Shown: positions 23,168-32,061, counted from the first letter of the stretch. The stretch is 33,300 nucleotides of DNA from Prochloraceae cyanobacterium (GCA_030065755.1 JASJDA010000096.1:1-33300); one strand, 5' to 3'. Numbers and translations are program-made. The notes: generated by a model from the sequence alone, not told the origin.

Positions 23168-24270
23168 GCCAAGTTGCCGTAATTGGATGCGGCGTAGTTG
23201 GAGCCGCGATCGCCTACGAGCTCAGTCTTGTCGTTGGGTTAGATGTTACCCTATTAGACAAACAAGCTCCGGCATCGGGTTCCACTGGAGCAGCACTTGG
23301 GATTCTAATGGGCGCAATTAGCCACAAAACTAAGGGTCGATCGTGGCGACTGCGTCAAACTAGTATGCAGCGCTATGAAACCCTTATTCCTGAATTAGAA
23401 GCTATAACTGGAGAGATTATCCCTTTTAACCGTCAAGGTATTCTCATGCTTCGTTTTAATGAAGAAGATGAGGCACAGTGGGATAAGTTAGCGGCAATTC
23501 GTCAATCCCAAGGTTACAATCTCGAAACTTGGGATCGCAAACAACTGCAAGAAAAATGTCCCCACATCGCTAGTGATAAGATTCTCGGCGCTATTTACTC
23601 TCCCCAAGACAGACAAGTTAATCCTCAAATTTTGACAACAGCTCTAGTGGCTGGAGCCGCCAAAAACGGCGTTAACTGTCGATTTGGTGTAGTTGTAGAA
23701 AATGTTAGCTCGACTGCCCTTGCAGGCTCAAATATACGCCGCTGCTGCCAGATTCATACCAGTGCTGGAACAATAGAAGTAGATTGGTTGGTAATAGCTG
23801 CTGGTTTGGGTTCAACTCCTCTGACCGCTTCCTTGGCAGAAAAAATAGATATTCGTCCAGTGCTGGGGCAAGCATTACATTTAAAGTTAGATCGACCCAT
23901 AGGAAATTTAGATTTTCAACCAATTATTACTGGGGACGACATTCATATCGTACCTTTAGGTGGAGGAGAATATTGGGTAGGAGCAACGGTTGAGTTTCCC
24001 GATAGCGCAGGAGAAGTCGTGGCACAAAAGGAGTTATTAGAACAAGTCAAACAGCAAGCGATCGCCTATTGTCCCGCTTTAGCAGATGCGATCGTCATTA
24101 ATACTTGGTCTGGTAAACGTCCTCGTCCAGAAGGACAACCCGCGCCTATTATTAGGGAACTACCTGGATATAGTAATGTTTTACTAGCTACCGGTCACTA
24201 TCGTAATGGCGTATTACTCGCACCTGCTACGGCGCTAATCATTCGAGACATGTTGACGCTCCCCCGTTAA
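23164..24270 (+). CDS. FAD-dependent amino-acid oxidase (DAO family, ThiO-like)
   Basis: 368 residues. The N-terminal dinucleotide-binding fold is GCGVVGAAIAYELS, with the acidic end of strand two in TLLDK. Next come the SGSTGAALGIL motif and, at the C-terminus, LATGHYRNGVLLAPATALIIRDML, the second FAD motif typical of glycine/D-amino-acid oxidases. Such enzymes deaminate glycine or D-amino acids; ThiO supplies the iminoglycine for thiamine synthesis, but without other thi genes nearby the substrate stays open. The last codons (LPR and the stop) lie inside the terminal hairpin of the adjacent tnpB element, so the element insertion has changed the natural C-terminus by a few residues. Confidence 0.85.
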   Translation: MSQVAVIGCGVVGAAIAYELSLVVGLDVTLLDKQAPASGSTGAALGILMGAISHKTKGRSWRLRQTSMQRYETLIPELEAITGEIIPFNRQGILMLRFNEEDEAQWDKLAAIRQSQGYNLETWDRKQLQEKCPHIASDKILGAIYSPQDRQVNPQILTTALVAGAAKNGVNCRFGVVVENVSSTALAGSNIRRCCQIHTSAGTIEVDWLVIAAGLGSTPLTASLAEKIDIRPVLGQALHLKLDRPIGNLDFQPIITGDDIHIVPLGGGEYWVGATVEFPDSAGEVVAQKELLEQVKQQAIAYCPALADAIVINTWSGKRPRPEGQPAPIIRELPGYSNVLLATGHYRNGVLLAPATALIIRDMLTLPR

Positions 24271-25571
24271 CTTCCTGTCGTCAATTTAACGGGGGATTCT
24301 TGCTTCAATGACTCTTGACTAGATCGGACAGATTTAACTGCACAATCCCCGCCAGACCGTCTCCACAAGCTTTTTCTCGGACGGTACGCCCTACCGCCAC
24401 TAGTCCTCTTTGCATTATTATTTTTGCCGAATTTGTATCTCTAGATTCAGTATGATTACAATACTGGCAAATATGCATCCTTTCGTTCAAGGCTTTTTTA
24501 CCAGTATGCTTGCCACATTTTGAACACTCTTGAGATGTTCCGTCTTTGTTTACTTTTAGGTAAAATTTTCCTCTTTTCCAACAGACAAAAGGCAAAACAT
24601 CATTAATAAAACCACCAATACCTGAATCCAGAGATTGCTTACAAAATAAGCTTTTTGACCAAGATTTAAAGTTAATATCTTCGACAAAAATATTGTCAGC
24701 TCTATCGCAAAGATAATGAGCTAATTTGAAATGCCAATCTCTTCTAGTATTAGCTACTTTTTCGTGGAATAAAGATATTTTGTTTTGTAGTTTTAACCAA
24801 TTACTAGACCATTTAGTTTTCTTTTTCAGTCGTCGCTGAAGTGTTCTCAACTTCTTAAGCTGACTTCGAAGAAACCTAGGGCTTTTGATTAATTCTGTTG
24901 TTGTAGCTAGAAATGACTCAATTCCTGCATCGATACCAATTGATGTTTTACCTGCTATAGGGTCGGGCACAGATTCTAATGACTGGAAAGTAATCATTAG
25001 ATAGTAGCCACTAGCCCTTTTGACGATTTGAAATTGCTTCGGTGTAAAACCACTCGGATACTCTCTTGAACGCCTAATTTTTATCCAACCAATACTTGGC
25101 AATTTAACCTTATTGGCATCTAAACAATTGTTTCCTAGCTGTGGAAAAACTAGACTTCTAAATCTATTCTTTGATTTAAAACGAGGAAATCCTCGTTCTG
25201 GCATCTTAAAGAAATCAGACCAAGCTTTATCTAACCTCTTGATAACTTGCTGTCAACATTGAGCATTTACTAGCTTTAAATGAGGAAATTTCTTTTTAGC
25301 TTCAGTTAGAGACTTAGCTTGTTTATTATAACTAGGAAAAGGAGTATCTGCAGGAATTATATACTCGGAAATAATCGAACATCTATCTACTCTTGACTTA
25401 CGAGATTCAAGCCAAGCTAATCTTTCAGCATGAGCATAATTGTAGACTCCACGACAAATATCTAAGTACTGTTCTATTTGCTCAACTTGCTTTTTAGATG
25501 CCTTTATCTTGAATCTATAAGTAAAAGTAATCATTGCTCGACCAATAATGATATATTAGAAGCATATCATT
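24253..25571 (-). mobile_element. IS200/IS605-type (IS1341-like) tnpB element, tnpA absent
   Basis: Bounded on the tnpB 3' side by a GC-rich hairpin (CCCCCGTTAA/TTAACGGGGG, 24261-24270 with 24286-24295) ending AGCGTCAA, the usual right-end form of such elements. On the 5' side it is bounded by an AATGATAT/ATATCATT hairpin (25547-25554 with 25564-25571). It contains only tnpB, carrying a nonsense codon. The region over the 3' end of tnpB should include the guide (omega) RNA. Confidence 0.75.
24305..25534 (-). pseudogene. tnpB: tnpB, interrupted by a single in-frame UGA
   Basis: The 93-residue N-terminal part (25534-25253) and the remainder, open to 24305, are in the same frame. Reading through the UGA gives HLKLVNAQC-stop-QQVIKRLDKAW, a smooth family sequence of 409 codons, the normal TnpB length. 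RuvC-I Asp (IGIDAG), RuvC-II Glu (FVEDINF), the four-Cys zinc finger (CSKCG...CQYC) and RuvC-III Asp (RDTNSAK) are all intact. One substitution, for example TTA to TGA, explains the break. It is probably recent, since nothing else has decayed. The internal ATG at 25204 would lack the N-terminal RNA-binding part. Confidence 0.9.
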
Positions 25572-25659
25572 TACCGATATATAACGAAGTAATAAAGTTA
25601 TCGTAAAAGGGGACTTTAATAAAAATGATTTCCTTGTTGACTTTCGCGTTTTTTTGTTG

Positions 25660-25751
25660 GGCGCGATTCATCTCGCCGTTAAAACATTGGGCGCGGCGAC
25701 AACTGCGTTGTCTTAAATCGCCCTCGTTTTTAACGGGAGTCCTCTCGCGCC
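25660..25751 (+). other. Nested four-stem structured element
   Basis: Four stems nest inside one another: GGCGCGA/TCGCGCC (25660-25666 with 25745-25751); CCGTTAAAAC/GTTTTTAACGG (25676-25685 with 25726-25736, one bulge); GGGCG/CGCCC (25689-25693 with 25719-25723); and GACAAC/GTTGTC (25698-25703 with 25707-25712). The arrangement is too ordered for chance. It ends 24 bases before the methyltransferase ATG. It may be a structured leader, a small RNA, or the right end of a lost IS200/IS605-type element: its TTAACGGGAG resembles the nearby tnpB end. Confidence 0.65.
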
Positions 25752-25775
25752 ATTTAGGATAGAAAAAAGCGCTCC

Positions 25776-26558
25776 ATGATTACCAGTATTCAGAATCCTT
25801 CTGTCAAACAGATGCGTAAATTGCATAGTGTCAAGGAGCGGCGCAAGCAAAATTTAATTCTGTTGGAGGGAACTCATTTAGTCGAATCGGCTTGCGAGCT
25901 AAATTACTCTTTAGTGAGTGTTTTTTGTACTCCTTCTTGGCAAGAAACTCATCCTCAGTTGTGGGAGAATGCTTGCCAAAAATCTCAGCGAGCCGAAATA
26001 GTTACCCCAGAAATATTAAGAGCGATCGCCACTACAGTCAATCCTGACGGAGTGGTTGCAACTGCACCGCGAAGAAGTACGTCCCAAATCTCTCTCGATC
26101 GGGTTCAATTGGGATTAGTTCTAGAAAGGTTGCAAGATCCAGGAAATCTAGGAACTATTATTCGCACCGCAACTGCTGCCGATGTCGATGCTTTATGGTT
26201 GAGTGAAGATAGCGTAGATCTCGAAAATCCTAAAGTATTGAGAAGTTCTGCTGGAGAGTGGTTTAAACTGCCAATGGCAATTAGTACCGACCTATTGGAA
26301 TTAGTTAAAGATTATCGATCGCGAGGAGGACAGGTAATAGCTACTTTACCCCAAGCACCTTTGACTTACTGGCAAATAGATTTTACTCTTCCTACTTTGA
26401 TTTTGTTAGGTAATGAAGGTGGGGGACTCACAGAAGAGTTGGTTTCTTTTGCAGACAAACAAGTGAAAATTCCTCTAGGTGGGGGCGTAGAGTCTTTAAA
26501 TGCCGCGATCGCTGCTGCTTTATTATTGTACGAAGCAAAAAGGCAAAAAAATTATTAA
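25776..26558 (+). CDS. SpoU/TrmH-family RNA 2'-O-methyltransferase (RlmB-like)
   Basis: 260 residues. An N-terminal substrate-binding domain (MITSIQNPSVKQMRKLHSVKERR, LLEGTHLVESA) is followed by the SPOUT knot with motif 1 LERLQDPGNLGTIIRTA, motif 2 LLGNEGGGL and motif 3 VESLNAAIAAALLLYE. It uses S-adenosylmethionine to methylate a ribose 2'-OH, most likely a guanosine or similar in 23S rRNA. The target cannot be assigned by eye. The gene starts 24 bases after a strongly folded element and ends overlapping the convergent psb28 gene by 4 bases. Confidence 0.93.
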   Translation: MITSIQNPSVKQMRKLHSVKERRKQNLILLEGTHLVESACELNYSLVSVFCTPSWQETHPQLWENACQKSQRAEIVTPEILRAIATTVNPDGVVATAPRRSTSQISLDRVQLGLVLERLQDPGNLGTIIRTATAADVDALWLSEDSVDLENPKVLRSSAGEWFKLPMAISTDLLELVKDYRSRGGQVIATLPQAPLTYWQIDFTLPTLILLGNEGGGLTEELVSFADKQVKIPLGGGVESLNAAIAAALLLYEAKRQKNY

Positions 26559-26932
26559 GCTTTTTTATTATCGTTGTAACCCATACCATTTGCTTCGGCG
26601 TAGCGATGCATAAAGCGCATGAATCTTTCCCAATGGTCTTCTCTTTCTATTTCAAAGACGCATTCTACTCGCTTGAGATCGTCACCTTCATCGCCACCAA
26701 AGATAAATTTTAGAGAGGAAGGAGCCACGCTAATGGAACCTTCTGAGTCTACTAAGCGAACGTTTTTATAAAATTGCTTGGTAAAGCTGTTAAATTTTTC
26801 TATGGCTTTTAAAGAATCGAATGTCATCAAAACGCTTTTAACGCCCGTACTTTTATTTTGTCGCAAGCTTACATTGCTTAATTGTTCGGAAACTCCTGCA
26901 AAAAATTCTATAGATGGGGTTGGAGATGTCAT
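26555..26932 (-). CDS. Psb28-family PSII assembly protein (Psb28-2-like)
   Basis: 125 residues from ATG 26932 (MTSPTPSIEFFAGVSEQLSNVSLRQN). The family signature is the C-terminal EREDHWERFMRFMHRYAEANGMGY, with the FFxGV start and a beta-rich centre. Psb28 proteins bind the cytoplasmic side of PSII assembly intermediates (RC47). The sequence is closer to the Psb28-2 branch than to classical Psb28, judged by memory only. An upstream in-frame ATG would add 15 hydrophobic/aromatic residues not expected for this soluble protein; the ATG used has ACTGGCAACAATT rather than a strong ribosome site. Divergence between Psb28-1 and -2 needs a tree. Confidence 0.88.
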   Translation of the reverse strand: MTSPTPSIEFFAGVSEQLSNVSLRQNKSTGVKSVLMTFDSLKAIEKFNSFTKQFYKNVRLVDSEGSISVAPSSLKFIFGGDEGDDLKRVECVFEIEREDHWERFMRFMHRYAEANGMGYNDNKKA

Positions 26933-27056
26933 GAAAAAATAATTGTTGCCAGTAAATATGTAAGTTTTATTATACAAATTAACCTGGGAAAAAAAGTGAA
27001 GCTCGAAATAGCTCGCAGTTTTGAGACTTCACTGTTTATTTTCGATCGCAAAACAA

Positions 27057-27170
27057 TTATTCTGTTTGACCGCCTTGGATTTTAAGCAATAAAAATCCCC
27101 AAGCTAAACCTAAAAGAACTAGAACAATGCACGTGATGGCTCCGTTAAAAAGCATACTCTCAGCGCTCAT
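27057..27170 (-). CDS. petM: Cytochrome b6f complex subunit PetM
   Basis: 37 residues, easily overlooked: [38 protein letters not shown] short lumenal start and one membrane helix ending LLLKIQGG fit PetM exactly. It is a small structural subunit of the cytochrome b6f complex in thylakoids. AAAGGAG lies 6 bases before the ATG at 27170. It is divergent from pdxA, and a 124-base gap separates its stop from the psb28 start, in the same direction. Confidence 0.95.
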   Translation of the reverse strand: MSAESMLFNGAITCIVLVLLGLAWGFLLLKIQGGQTE

Positions 27171-27300
27171 ATTTTCTCCTTTTGGGATATCTTTTATTTA
27201 AGTCTAGATACAGACACTACTTATCTAGGTACTTTAGCAACCTCAGAAGAATATTACCCCTGAATTTAACAAAAGCCTTAGGAATAGTGAATAAAAAGCG

Positions 27301-28356
27301 ATGACTAGTAAATTAAAACCACACTTAGCTATTACTCTAGGGGATCCGGCTGGAATTGGGCCTGAGATTGTCCTCAAAGCTTTGGCAGATCCTCTAGTGA
27401 GGGAAAATTGTTCTGTAACAGTAATTGGCACATATTCCTTAATACAAGCAACTTATCAGCATTTATACCAAAAAGCCAACTTAGAAAAAGATAGACTAGC
27501 AAATCCACAGGATTTATCTATTATAGATATTCCTCTAGAGAACGAGGCGCAATCACTAATTGAAATCGGTCGGGGAAATGCTGCAAGTGGTGCAGCTAGT
27601 TTTTTCTATTTAAAAGAAGGGATCGATCGGACTTTAAAAGGTGAATTTCAGGGTATTATCACTGCACCTATTGCTAAGTCTTTGTGGAAAGCAGCAGGAT
27701 ACAATTATCCAGGTCAAACAGAGGTTCTCGCATCAGGTGCGGGTGTGGATAGATTTGGCATGCTGTTTGTAGCGCGATCGCCTCACACTGGTTGTATTTT
27801 GCGAACTCTTTTGGCGACTACCCACATACCTTTATCTGAGGTACCTTCAGTTTTAAATCCTCAGTTGATGTCTGCTAAACTCGACTTATTGATAAATTCT
27901 CTCCGTAAGGATTTTGGTATCGACGCACCTAAAATTGCTATTTCTGGTCTAAATCCCCATAGTGGAGAGGAAGGGCAATTGGGAACCGAAGAAAAAGATT
28001 GGTTGATTCCTTGGTTAGAACAAGAAAGGCAAAAACGTCCTTTATTAGAGTTAATTGGCCCCGTACCTCCCGATACTCTTTGGGTTAAACCTGGTCGCGC
28101 TTGGTATGGAGACGATCGCGATGGCAAGAGTAATATTGCTGATGCCTATCTTGCTTTGTATCACGATCAAGGTTTAATTCCCCTGAAATTAATGGCTTTC
28201 GATCGAGCTATTAATACCACCATAGGTCTTCCTTTTATCCGCACTTCTCCCGATCACGGTACTGCTTTCGATATTGCTGGTAAAGGATTTGCCAATGCTA
28301 ATAGCATGAAAGAAGCGATTAATTTGGCTGTAGAATTAGTCAGAAGACGAATCTAA
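27301..28356 (+). CDS. pdxA: 4-hydroxythreonine-4-phosphate dehydrogenase
   Basis: 351 residues. Family landmarks are [20 protein letters not shown] at the N-terminus, [24 protein letters not shown] (substrate and metal site), [17 protein letters not shown] (metal-binding His) and [11 protein letters not shown] plus [23 protein letters not shown] near the end. It oxidises 4-phosphohydroxythreonine with NAD in the DXP-dependent route to pyridoxal phosphate. ATG at 27301 with no strong ribosome site. No other pdx gene lies in the window, which is usual. Confidence 0.97.
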   Translation: MTSKLKPHLAITLGDPAGIGPEIVLKALADPLVRENCSVTVIGTYSLIQATYQHLYQKANLEKDRLANPQDLSIIDIPLENEAQSLIEIGRGNAASGAASFFYLKEGIDRTLKGEFQGIITAPIAKSLWKAAGYNYPGQTEVLASGAGVDRFGMLFVARSPHTGCILRTLLATTHIPLSEVPSVLNPQLMSAKLDLLINSLRKDFGIDAPKIAISGLNPHSGEEGQLGTEEKDWLIPWLEQERQKRPLLELIGPVPPDTLWVKPGRAWYGDDRDGKSNIADAYLALYHDQGLIPLKLMAFDRAINTTIGLPFIRTSPDHGTAFDIAGKGFANANSMKEAINLAVELVRRRI

Positions 28357-28357
28357 G

Positions 28358-28585
28358 TTATCGATTTAGTAGTTGAGTAGTAGTATCTTGCTTGTTGAGA
28401 TCTATTCCTGCTTTCTTCATCACCTCAGATGCCACTCTAAGAGCTCTCTCTTTACCTAAAGTTTCTTCTACTTCTAGCAAGTAACTATCTTGTAGAAGTT
28501 TTATTCTAATTATTTCAGTAGAAAACCCTTGTTGCAAACACTTTTGTGCTAGCAGCTTTAGTCTTACTTTTTCTAAAATACTCAT
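28358..28585 (-). CDS. Small hypothetical helical protein
   Basis: 75 residues: MSILEKVRLKLLAQKCLQQGF, a central EIIRIKLLQDSYLLEVEETLGKERALRVASEVMKKAGIDL and a polar tail. Balanced charge and amphipathic helices suggest a real soluble protein. AAGGATGAG precedes the ATG by 8 bases. It is tail-to-tail with pdxA, with the stop codons 1 base apart. I do not recognise the family. Confidence 0.65.
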   Translation of the reverse strand: MSILEKVRLKLLAQKCLQQGFSTEIIRIKLLQDSYLLEVEETLGKERALRVASEVMKKAGIDLNKQDTTTQLLNR

Positions 28586-28802
28586 AATTTTTTCTCATCC
28601 TTTATAAATCTTTTAATTATGTTTTTTTTATGCTTTCTACTTTATTTTTACTTAATTGTCGTTACATTTATTGGTGATTTGTGTCTAGTAAACATGTGTT
28701 TACGATCGCAACAAACCTATTTAGACTTAAAAATATAAGTAAATATATGGAGATATTATTTGTTTAATTTAATTATTTTAACTTCAAAGTAAATTTTTAT
28801 TC

Positions 28803-28818
28803 AACACTTTTAAGTGTT
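28803..28818 (-). terminator. Putative terminator of the secreted-protein gene
   Basis: AACACTT and AAGTGTT form a perfect short hairpin, followed on the minus strand by GAATAAAAATTT. It lies 26 bases after the stop of the gene at 28845. The U-tract is poor, so confidence is moderate. The rest of 28586-28844 is AT-rich and shows no gene. Confidence 0.45.
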
Positions 28819-28844
28819 TGTACTTAGAAGTGTCGAACAAATCA

Positions 28845-29639
28845 CTATTTTTGCTCCCCATTAGAGGCTGTTTCTTCGATACTGGTCAATTCCAACTGAT
28901 AGCGATAAAGGGCTACAGGACGACCAGTCGCCATAAAATAGTCGGGATCTTGAGGAGATAAATAAATAGCTGTTACTTGGTCTGCCACTACTTTCCCTGG
29001 CTTCTCAAGCTGATAAGCAGTGGTTGTCTCCACTTGATTAATATAAATCTGAGAATTCCCTCGAAACACCTGCTGAGCGAGTTCTGTGGCTACAAATCGA
29101 TCGGTTGCAGGGGTCTCGGTACCTCGTTTTGTGACTGTAGAGATAAGCAGGCGTTTTCCTGCTAAGAAAGTAATTTGTCGATTGGGATTATTGGGATCTA
29201 CTTTAACTGATAAAACATCATTATCGCCTAAATAAGCGCGAGCAATTTCTAAGCCGTTAAAAGCGCGATCTGCAACTATCGGCTGTTCCCCTGGGAGAAA
29301 AAATAGCGGTCGTACGCTCATCTCAGAGAACAAGTATTGTTCTGCAAATCGTACCTCAAATTTGACTGGTCGATCTAAGTAAGAGCGATTTTTTTCAAAC
29401 CCTGGAGTAACAATTTTCGGTGCTAAAGGTGCTATTTGCTCCACTAAGGTGCTCGTTACTTCCCAAGTGCCATCCATCCACTCAGGATACACTAAATCTC
29501 CTCTAGCAGCCCTCACTGGAGGTTTATTTGTCCATTGAGGAAATTGTTCTAAACGATCGCTTAATTGTCCTGCTAGAGCATCTGGACTACTCCAAAGGAA
29601 CATCGTTATGACTAAGCAAATACAACCCCAAAATCTCAT
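28845..29639 (-). CDS. Conserved secreted cyanobacterial protein (DUF6816-like)
   Basis: 264 residues with a Sec signal peptide (FWGCICLVITMFLWSSPDALA, cleavage about 23-24). The mature part is a beta-rich, lipocalin-like domain: YPEWMDGTWEVTSTLVEQIAPLAP, VKFEVRFAEQYLF, NRQITFLAGKRLLISTVTKRGTE and a final VALYRYQLELTSIE. This layout matches proteins conserved across cyanobacteria and plastids, which I recall as DUF6816; the number should be checked. Expected location is the thylakoid lumen or periplasm. Function unknown. Divergent from the glycosyltransferase gene, with only 70 bases between starts. Confidence 0.7.
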   Translation of the reverse strand: MRFWGCICLVITMFLWSSPDALAGQLSDRLEQFPQWTNKPPVRAARGDLVYPEWMDGTWEVTSTLVEQIAPLAPKIVTPGFEKNRSYLDRPVKFEVRFAEQYLFSEMSVRPLFFLPGEQPIVADRAFNGLEIARAYLGDNDVLSVKVDPNNPNRQITFLAGKRLLISTVTKRGTETPATDRFVATELAQQVFRGNSQIYINQVETTTAYQLEKPGKVVADQVTAIYLSPQDPDYFMATGRPVALYRYQLELTSIEETASNGEQK

Positions 29640-29709
29640 CTCAATTTAACTTTACTTATTTAAAATCTCATTAACTGTAATGTGTCTATTAACTATCAAA
29701 TTATCAGTA

Positions 29710-30420
29710 ATGAGCTTAGCAACAATTAGTATTATTATTCCAGTTTTAAACGAAGCAGCGATAATTAAAGATAGCTTAGCCAAACTCGATCGCTCTGTTG
29801 ATGTAGAAGTAATTGTAGTCGATGGGGGTAGTAAAGATAATACAGTCTGTCTAGCACGAGAAACAGGGGTAAAAGTTATCTCTACTACTGCTGCTGGAAG
29901 GGCTAATCAAATGAATAAAGGTGCAGAAGAAGCCACCGGAGATATTCTTTTATTTTTGCACGCCGATACTCATCTACCGTCAAATTATCAAAAAACAGTT
30001 ACAGAAGTACTATCTCAACCAAAAACTATTGCTGGTGCTTTTTCTCTAGCAATTGACTCGAGACAACGTTCCCTAAGGGTTGTGGAAAGAGCTGTCAATT
30101 GGCGATCGCGCTATTTTTCTCTTCCCTACGGCGATCAAGCTATCTTTTTAAAGAAAAGTGTATTTCAAGAAATTGGAGGTTTTCCCAATCTACCAATTAT
30201 GGAAGATTTTGAATTAATCCAAAGGCTCAAGTGCAGAGGTAAAATTGCGATCGCACCAGCAGCAGTATTAACTTCAGGTCGTCGGTGGCAAAAATTAGGT
30301 GTCTTCAAAACCACTCTGATTAACCAACTAATTATTTTCGGCTATTATTTGGGGATTCCTCCGCAAAAATTGAAGCGTTTGTATACGGGAATCACAAGTA
30401 ATACTAAGGAGACGGGTTGA
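29710..30420 (+). CDS. Family 2 glycosyltransferase, TIGR04283 type
   Basis: 236 residues of a GT-A fold: ISIIIPVLNEAAIIKDSL, VEVIVVDGGSKDNT, GRANQMNKGAEEATGDILLFLHADTHLP (the metal-binding D-x-T-type motif), PYGDQAIFLKKSVFQEIGGFPNLPIMEDFELIQRLKCRG and FGYYLGIPPQKLKRLY. TIGR04283 members often sit beside arsenic or photosynthesis-linked genes, but the acceptor is unknown. The ATG at 29710 is preferred because homologues start close to ISIIIP; an ATG at 29680 would add ten unconserved residues. No membrane span is evident, unlike polymerising GT2 enzymes. Confidence 0.9.
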   Translation: MSLATISIIIPVLNEAAIIKDSLAKLDRSVDVEVIVVDGGSKDNTVCLARETGVKVISTTAAGRANQMNKGAEEATGDILLFLHADTHLPSNYQKTVTEVLSQPKTIAGAFSLAIDSRQRSLRVVERAVNWRSRYFSLPYGDQAIFLKKSVFQEIGGFPNLPIMEDFELIQRLKCRGKIAIAPAAVLTSGRRWQKLGVFKTTLINQLIIFGYYLGIPPQKLKRLYTGITSNTKETG

Positions 30421-30514
30421 TGGGAAACGGGGTGATGGGGAAACACAATAAAAATAAGTTAACAAACAGAAAACTTAATCTCCTAGTCCCCTAGTTTCCC
30501 CTTCCCTGAATAAT

Positions 30515-31429
30515 CTAGTATTTCTGGATTATATAAACCCAATCCTTATATTTTGGTTCGCGATTTTCTGTAATTGCTGTTAGCTTATCTTTGATTTTAT
30601 CAGTAATTGGTCTATTCTTTGATAATTGATAATTTTCTATTTTGTTTACCGGAGTAATTTTAGCTGCAGTACCGCAGAGAAAAACTTCATCAGCGATGAA
30701 AAGCTCGGACTTATCTACAGGTCTTTCTGTAGTAGTAATTCCTAAGTCTTTTGCAATAGTCATAACACTATCTCTAGTGATACCTTCTAGAATATCTTGG
30801 TCGAATCCTGGAGCTATTAATTGCTCATTTCTCACTATAAATATATTCATCCCAGTAGCTTCGCATACTTTGCCCTGAGAGTTCAGTAAAATTGCTTCGT
30901 CAAAGCCAGATTCTACCGCTTCTGTTTTAGCCAAAGAAGAAGTAATATAGGCTCCACTAACTTTACCTCTTAAAGGTAAACTGCGGTCTTCCTGGCGATG
31001 CCAAGAACTAATTCTACAGTTAATGCCATCAGGAGATAAATAGTCTCCTAATTCTAAACCATAGATCAAAAAGTCTTTTTCTATTTTATGAAGTCTGGGG
31101 GCAATCCCTAGCCCAGAAGTATAAATAAAAGGTCTGATATAAAAAGAAGTATCTGGAGTATTTTTCTTGACGAAATCAATAATTAAACTCTCGATTTTAT
31201 CTGCTGGTAAATCGTAGTGGAGGAATTTAGCGCTGTTACTTAATCTTTGAGCGTGACGGTCTAATCTAAATAATAAAATTTGTTCTGGGTTTTGGGGATC
31301 TGGAATTCCTCGCATTCCTGCAAAAGCACCCGTGCCATAATGTAAAGCGTGAGTGGCGATCGAAATTTGAGCTTGCTCGAAAGGAATAAATCTATTTTGG
31401 AAGTAAGCAATAGGTAGAAAGTTATGCAT
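30515..31429 (-). CDS. ilvE: Branched-chain amino acid aminotransferase
   Basis: 304 residues, class IV PLP enzyme. HYGTGAFAGMRG at the N-terminus, the PLP-lysine region LRGKVSGAYITSSLAKTEAVESGFDEAILLN, then GKVCEATGMNIFIV, ILEGITRDSVM and the end ADEVFLCGTAAKITPV are all conserved. It catalyses the last step of Val, Leu and Ile synthesis (and the first of their breakdown). ATG 31429. A monocistronic unit; the 94 bases to the glycosyltransferase stop contain C/G-rich matched tracts (GGGGTGATGGGG against CCCCTAGTTTCCCC) that may terminate both genes. Confidence 0.96.
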   Translation of the reverse strand: MHNFLPIAYFQNRFIPFEQAQISIATHALHYGTGAFAGMRGIPDPQNPEQILLFRLDRHAQRLSNSAKFLHYDLPADKIESLIIDFVKKNTPDTSFYIRPFIYTSGLGIAPRLHKIEKDFLIYGLELGDYLSPDGINCRISSWHRQEDRSLPLRGKVSGAYITSSLAKTEAVESGFDEAILLNSQGKVCEATGMNIFIVRNEQLIAPGFDQDILEGITRDSVMTIAKDLGITTTERPVDKSELFIADEVFLCGTAAKITPVNKIENYQLSKNRPITDKIKDKLTAITENREPKYKDWVYIIQKY

Positions 31430-31540
31430 AGTTATCTGGTTTTACTTCTAATTTAACTAGCTTGGCACGAGTGTGGAGTTGAGGGACACTTCTTTAAAAT
31501 AAAAGATGGTTGAAGCTATAAGGATTTAGCGCTTTTGGTC

Positions 31541-31815
31541 TTAAGATTTACTGTTGTAATGGCCGTTAACCTTAGTTATTAAATCCCGATCGTCAACTTC
31601 CATAAATTCTACTGCTAATAATCCTTTAACGCTGCGGTAGATAAGAGATTATCAAATTGTTTACTCCTACTAAAATTTGTACGGGTTCAAATTTAAGCGA
31701 GATAAATTTAATTTCCTCAGCGTAATGAACCATAATAGCATCTAACGCCGCAGTTATTCCAATCTTCAATCCACTTTTGAGCAATCTTAAGGGCATCTGG
31801 TTCGGCGATCGTCAT
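31541..31815 (-). pseudogene. NTF2/SnoaL-like protein, frameshifted
   Basis: The spacer after ilvE is not empty. From an ATG at 31815 the minus strand reads MTIAEPDALKIAQKWIEDWNN and stops soon after. A second frame continues LDAIMVHYAEEIKFISLKFEP and a third ends GLLAVEFMEVDDRDLITKVNGHYNS. Joined, they follow the order of a short NTF2-like (SnoaL) protein, whose hallmark is WIEAWNxHDLDAIMxHYAxxIEF. At least two frameshifts are needed, so the gene is dead. The remainder of 31430-31976 shows nothing else. Confidence 0.65.
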
Positions 31816-31932
31816 GGTTTATGTTTATCTTAAGAATGTTATTTGATTGATTTTAATATCAAACTGCCAAGTTGAGGAAAATTAATAATTTGACACTTAG
31901 ACCATCTACACCAGACTGATAACTATCAACGA

Positions 31933-32061
31933 GAGTGTGGGGAGTGTGGGAAGAGGGGGGAGTGTGGGAAGATTAATTAATCGCAGTAAGAATAACTTTC
32001 ATAGCATACAAATAAATCCATCTCCCCACACCTCCTACACCTCCCACACTCCCCACACTTC
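31933..32061. repeat. Inverted pair of G-rich tandem repeats
   Basis: AGTGTGGGGAGTGTGGGA (31934-31951) reappears inverted at 32042-32059; both lie in longer GGGAGTGT-type tracts. The same unit is found at 14726-14776. The 70 bases between arms contain no credible gene. Confidence 0.75.
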
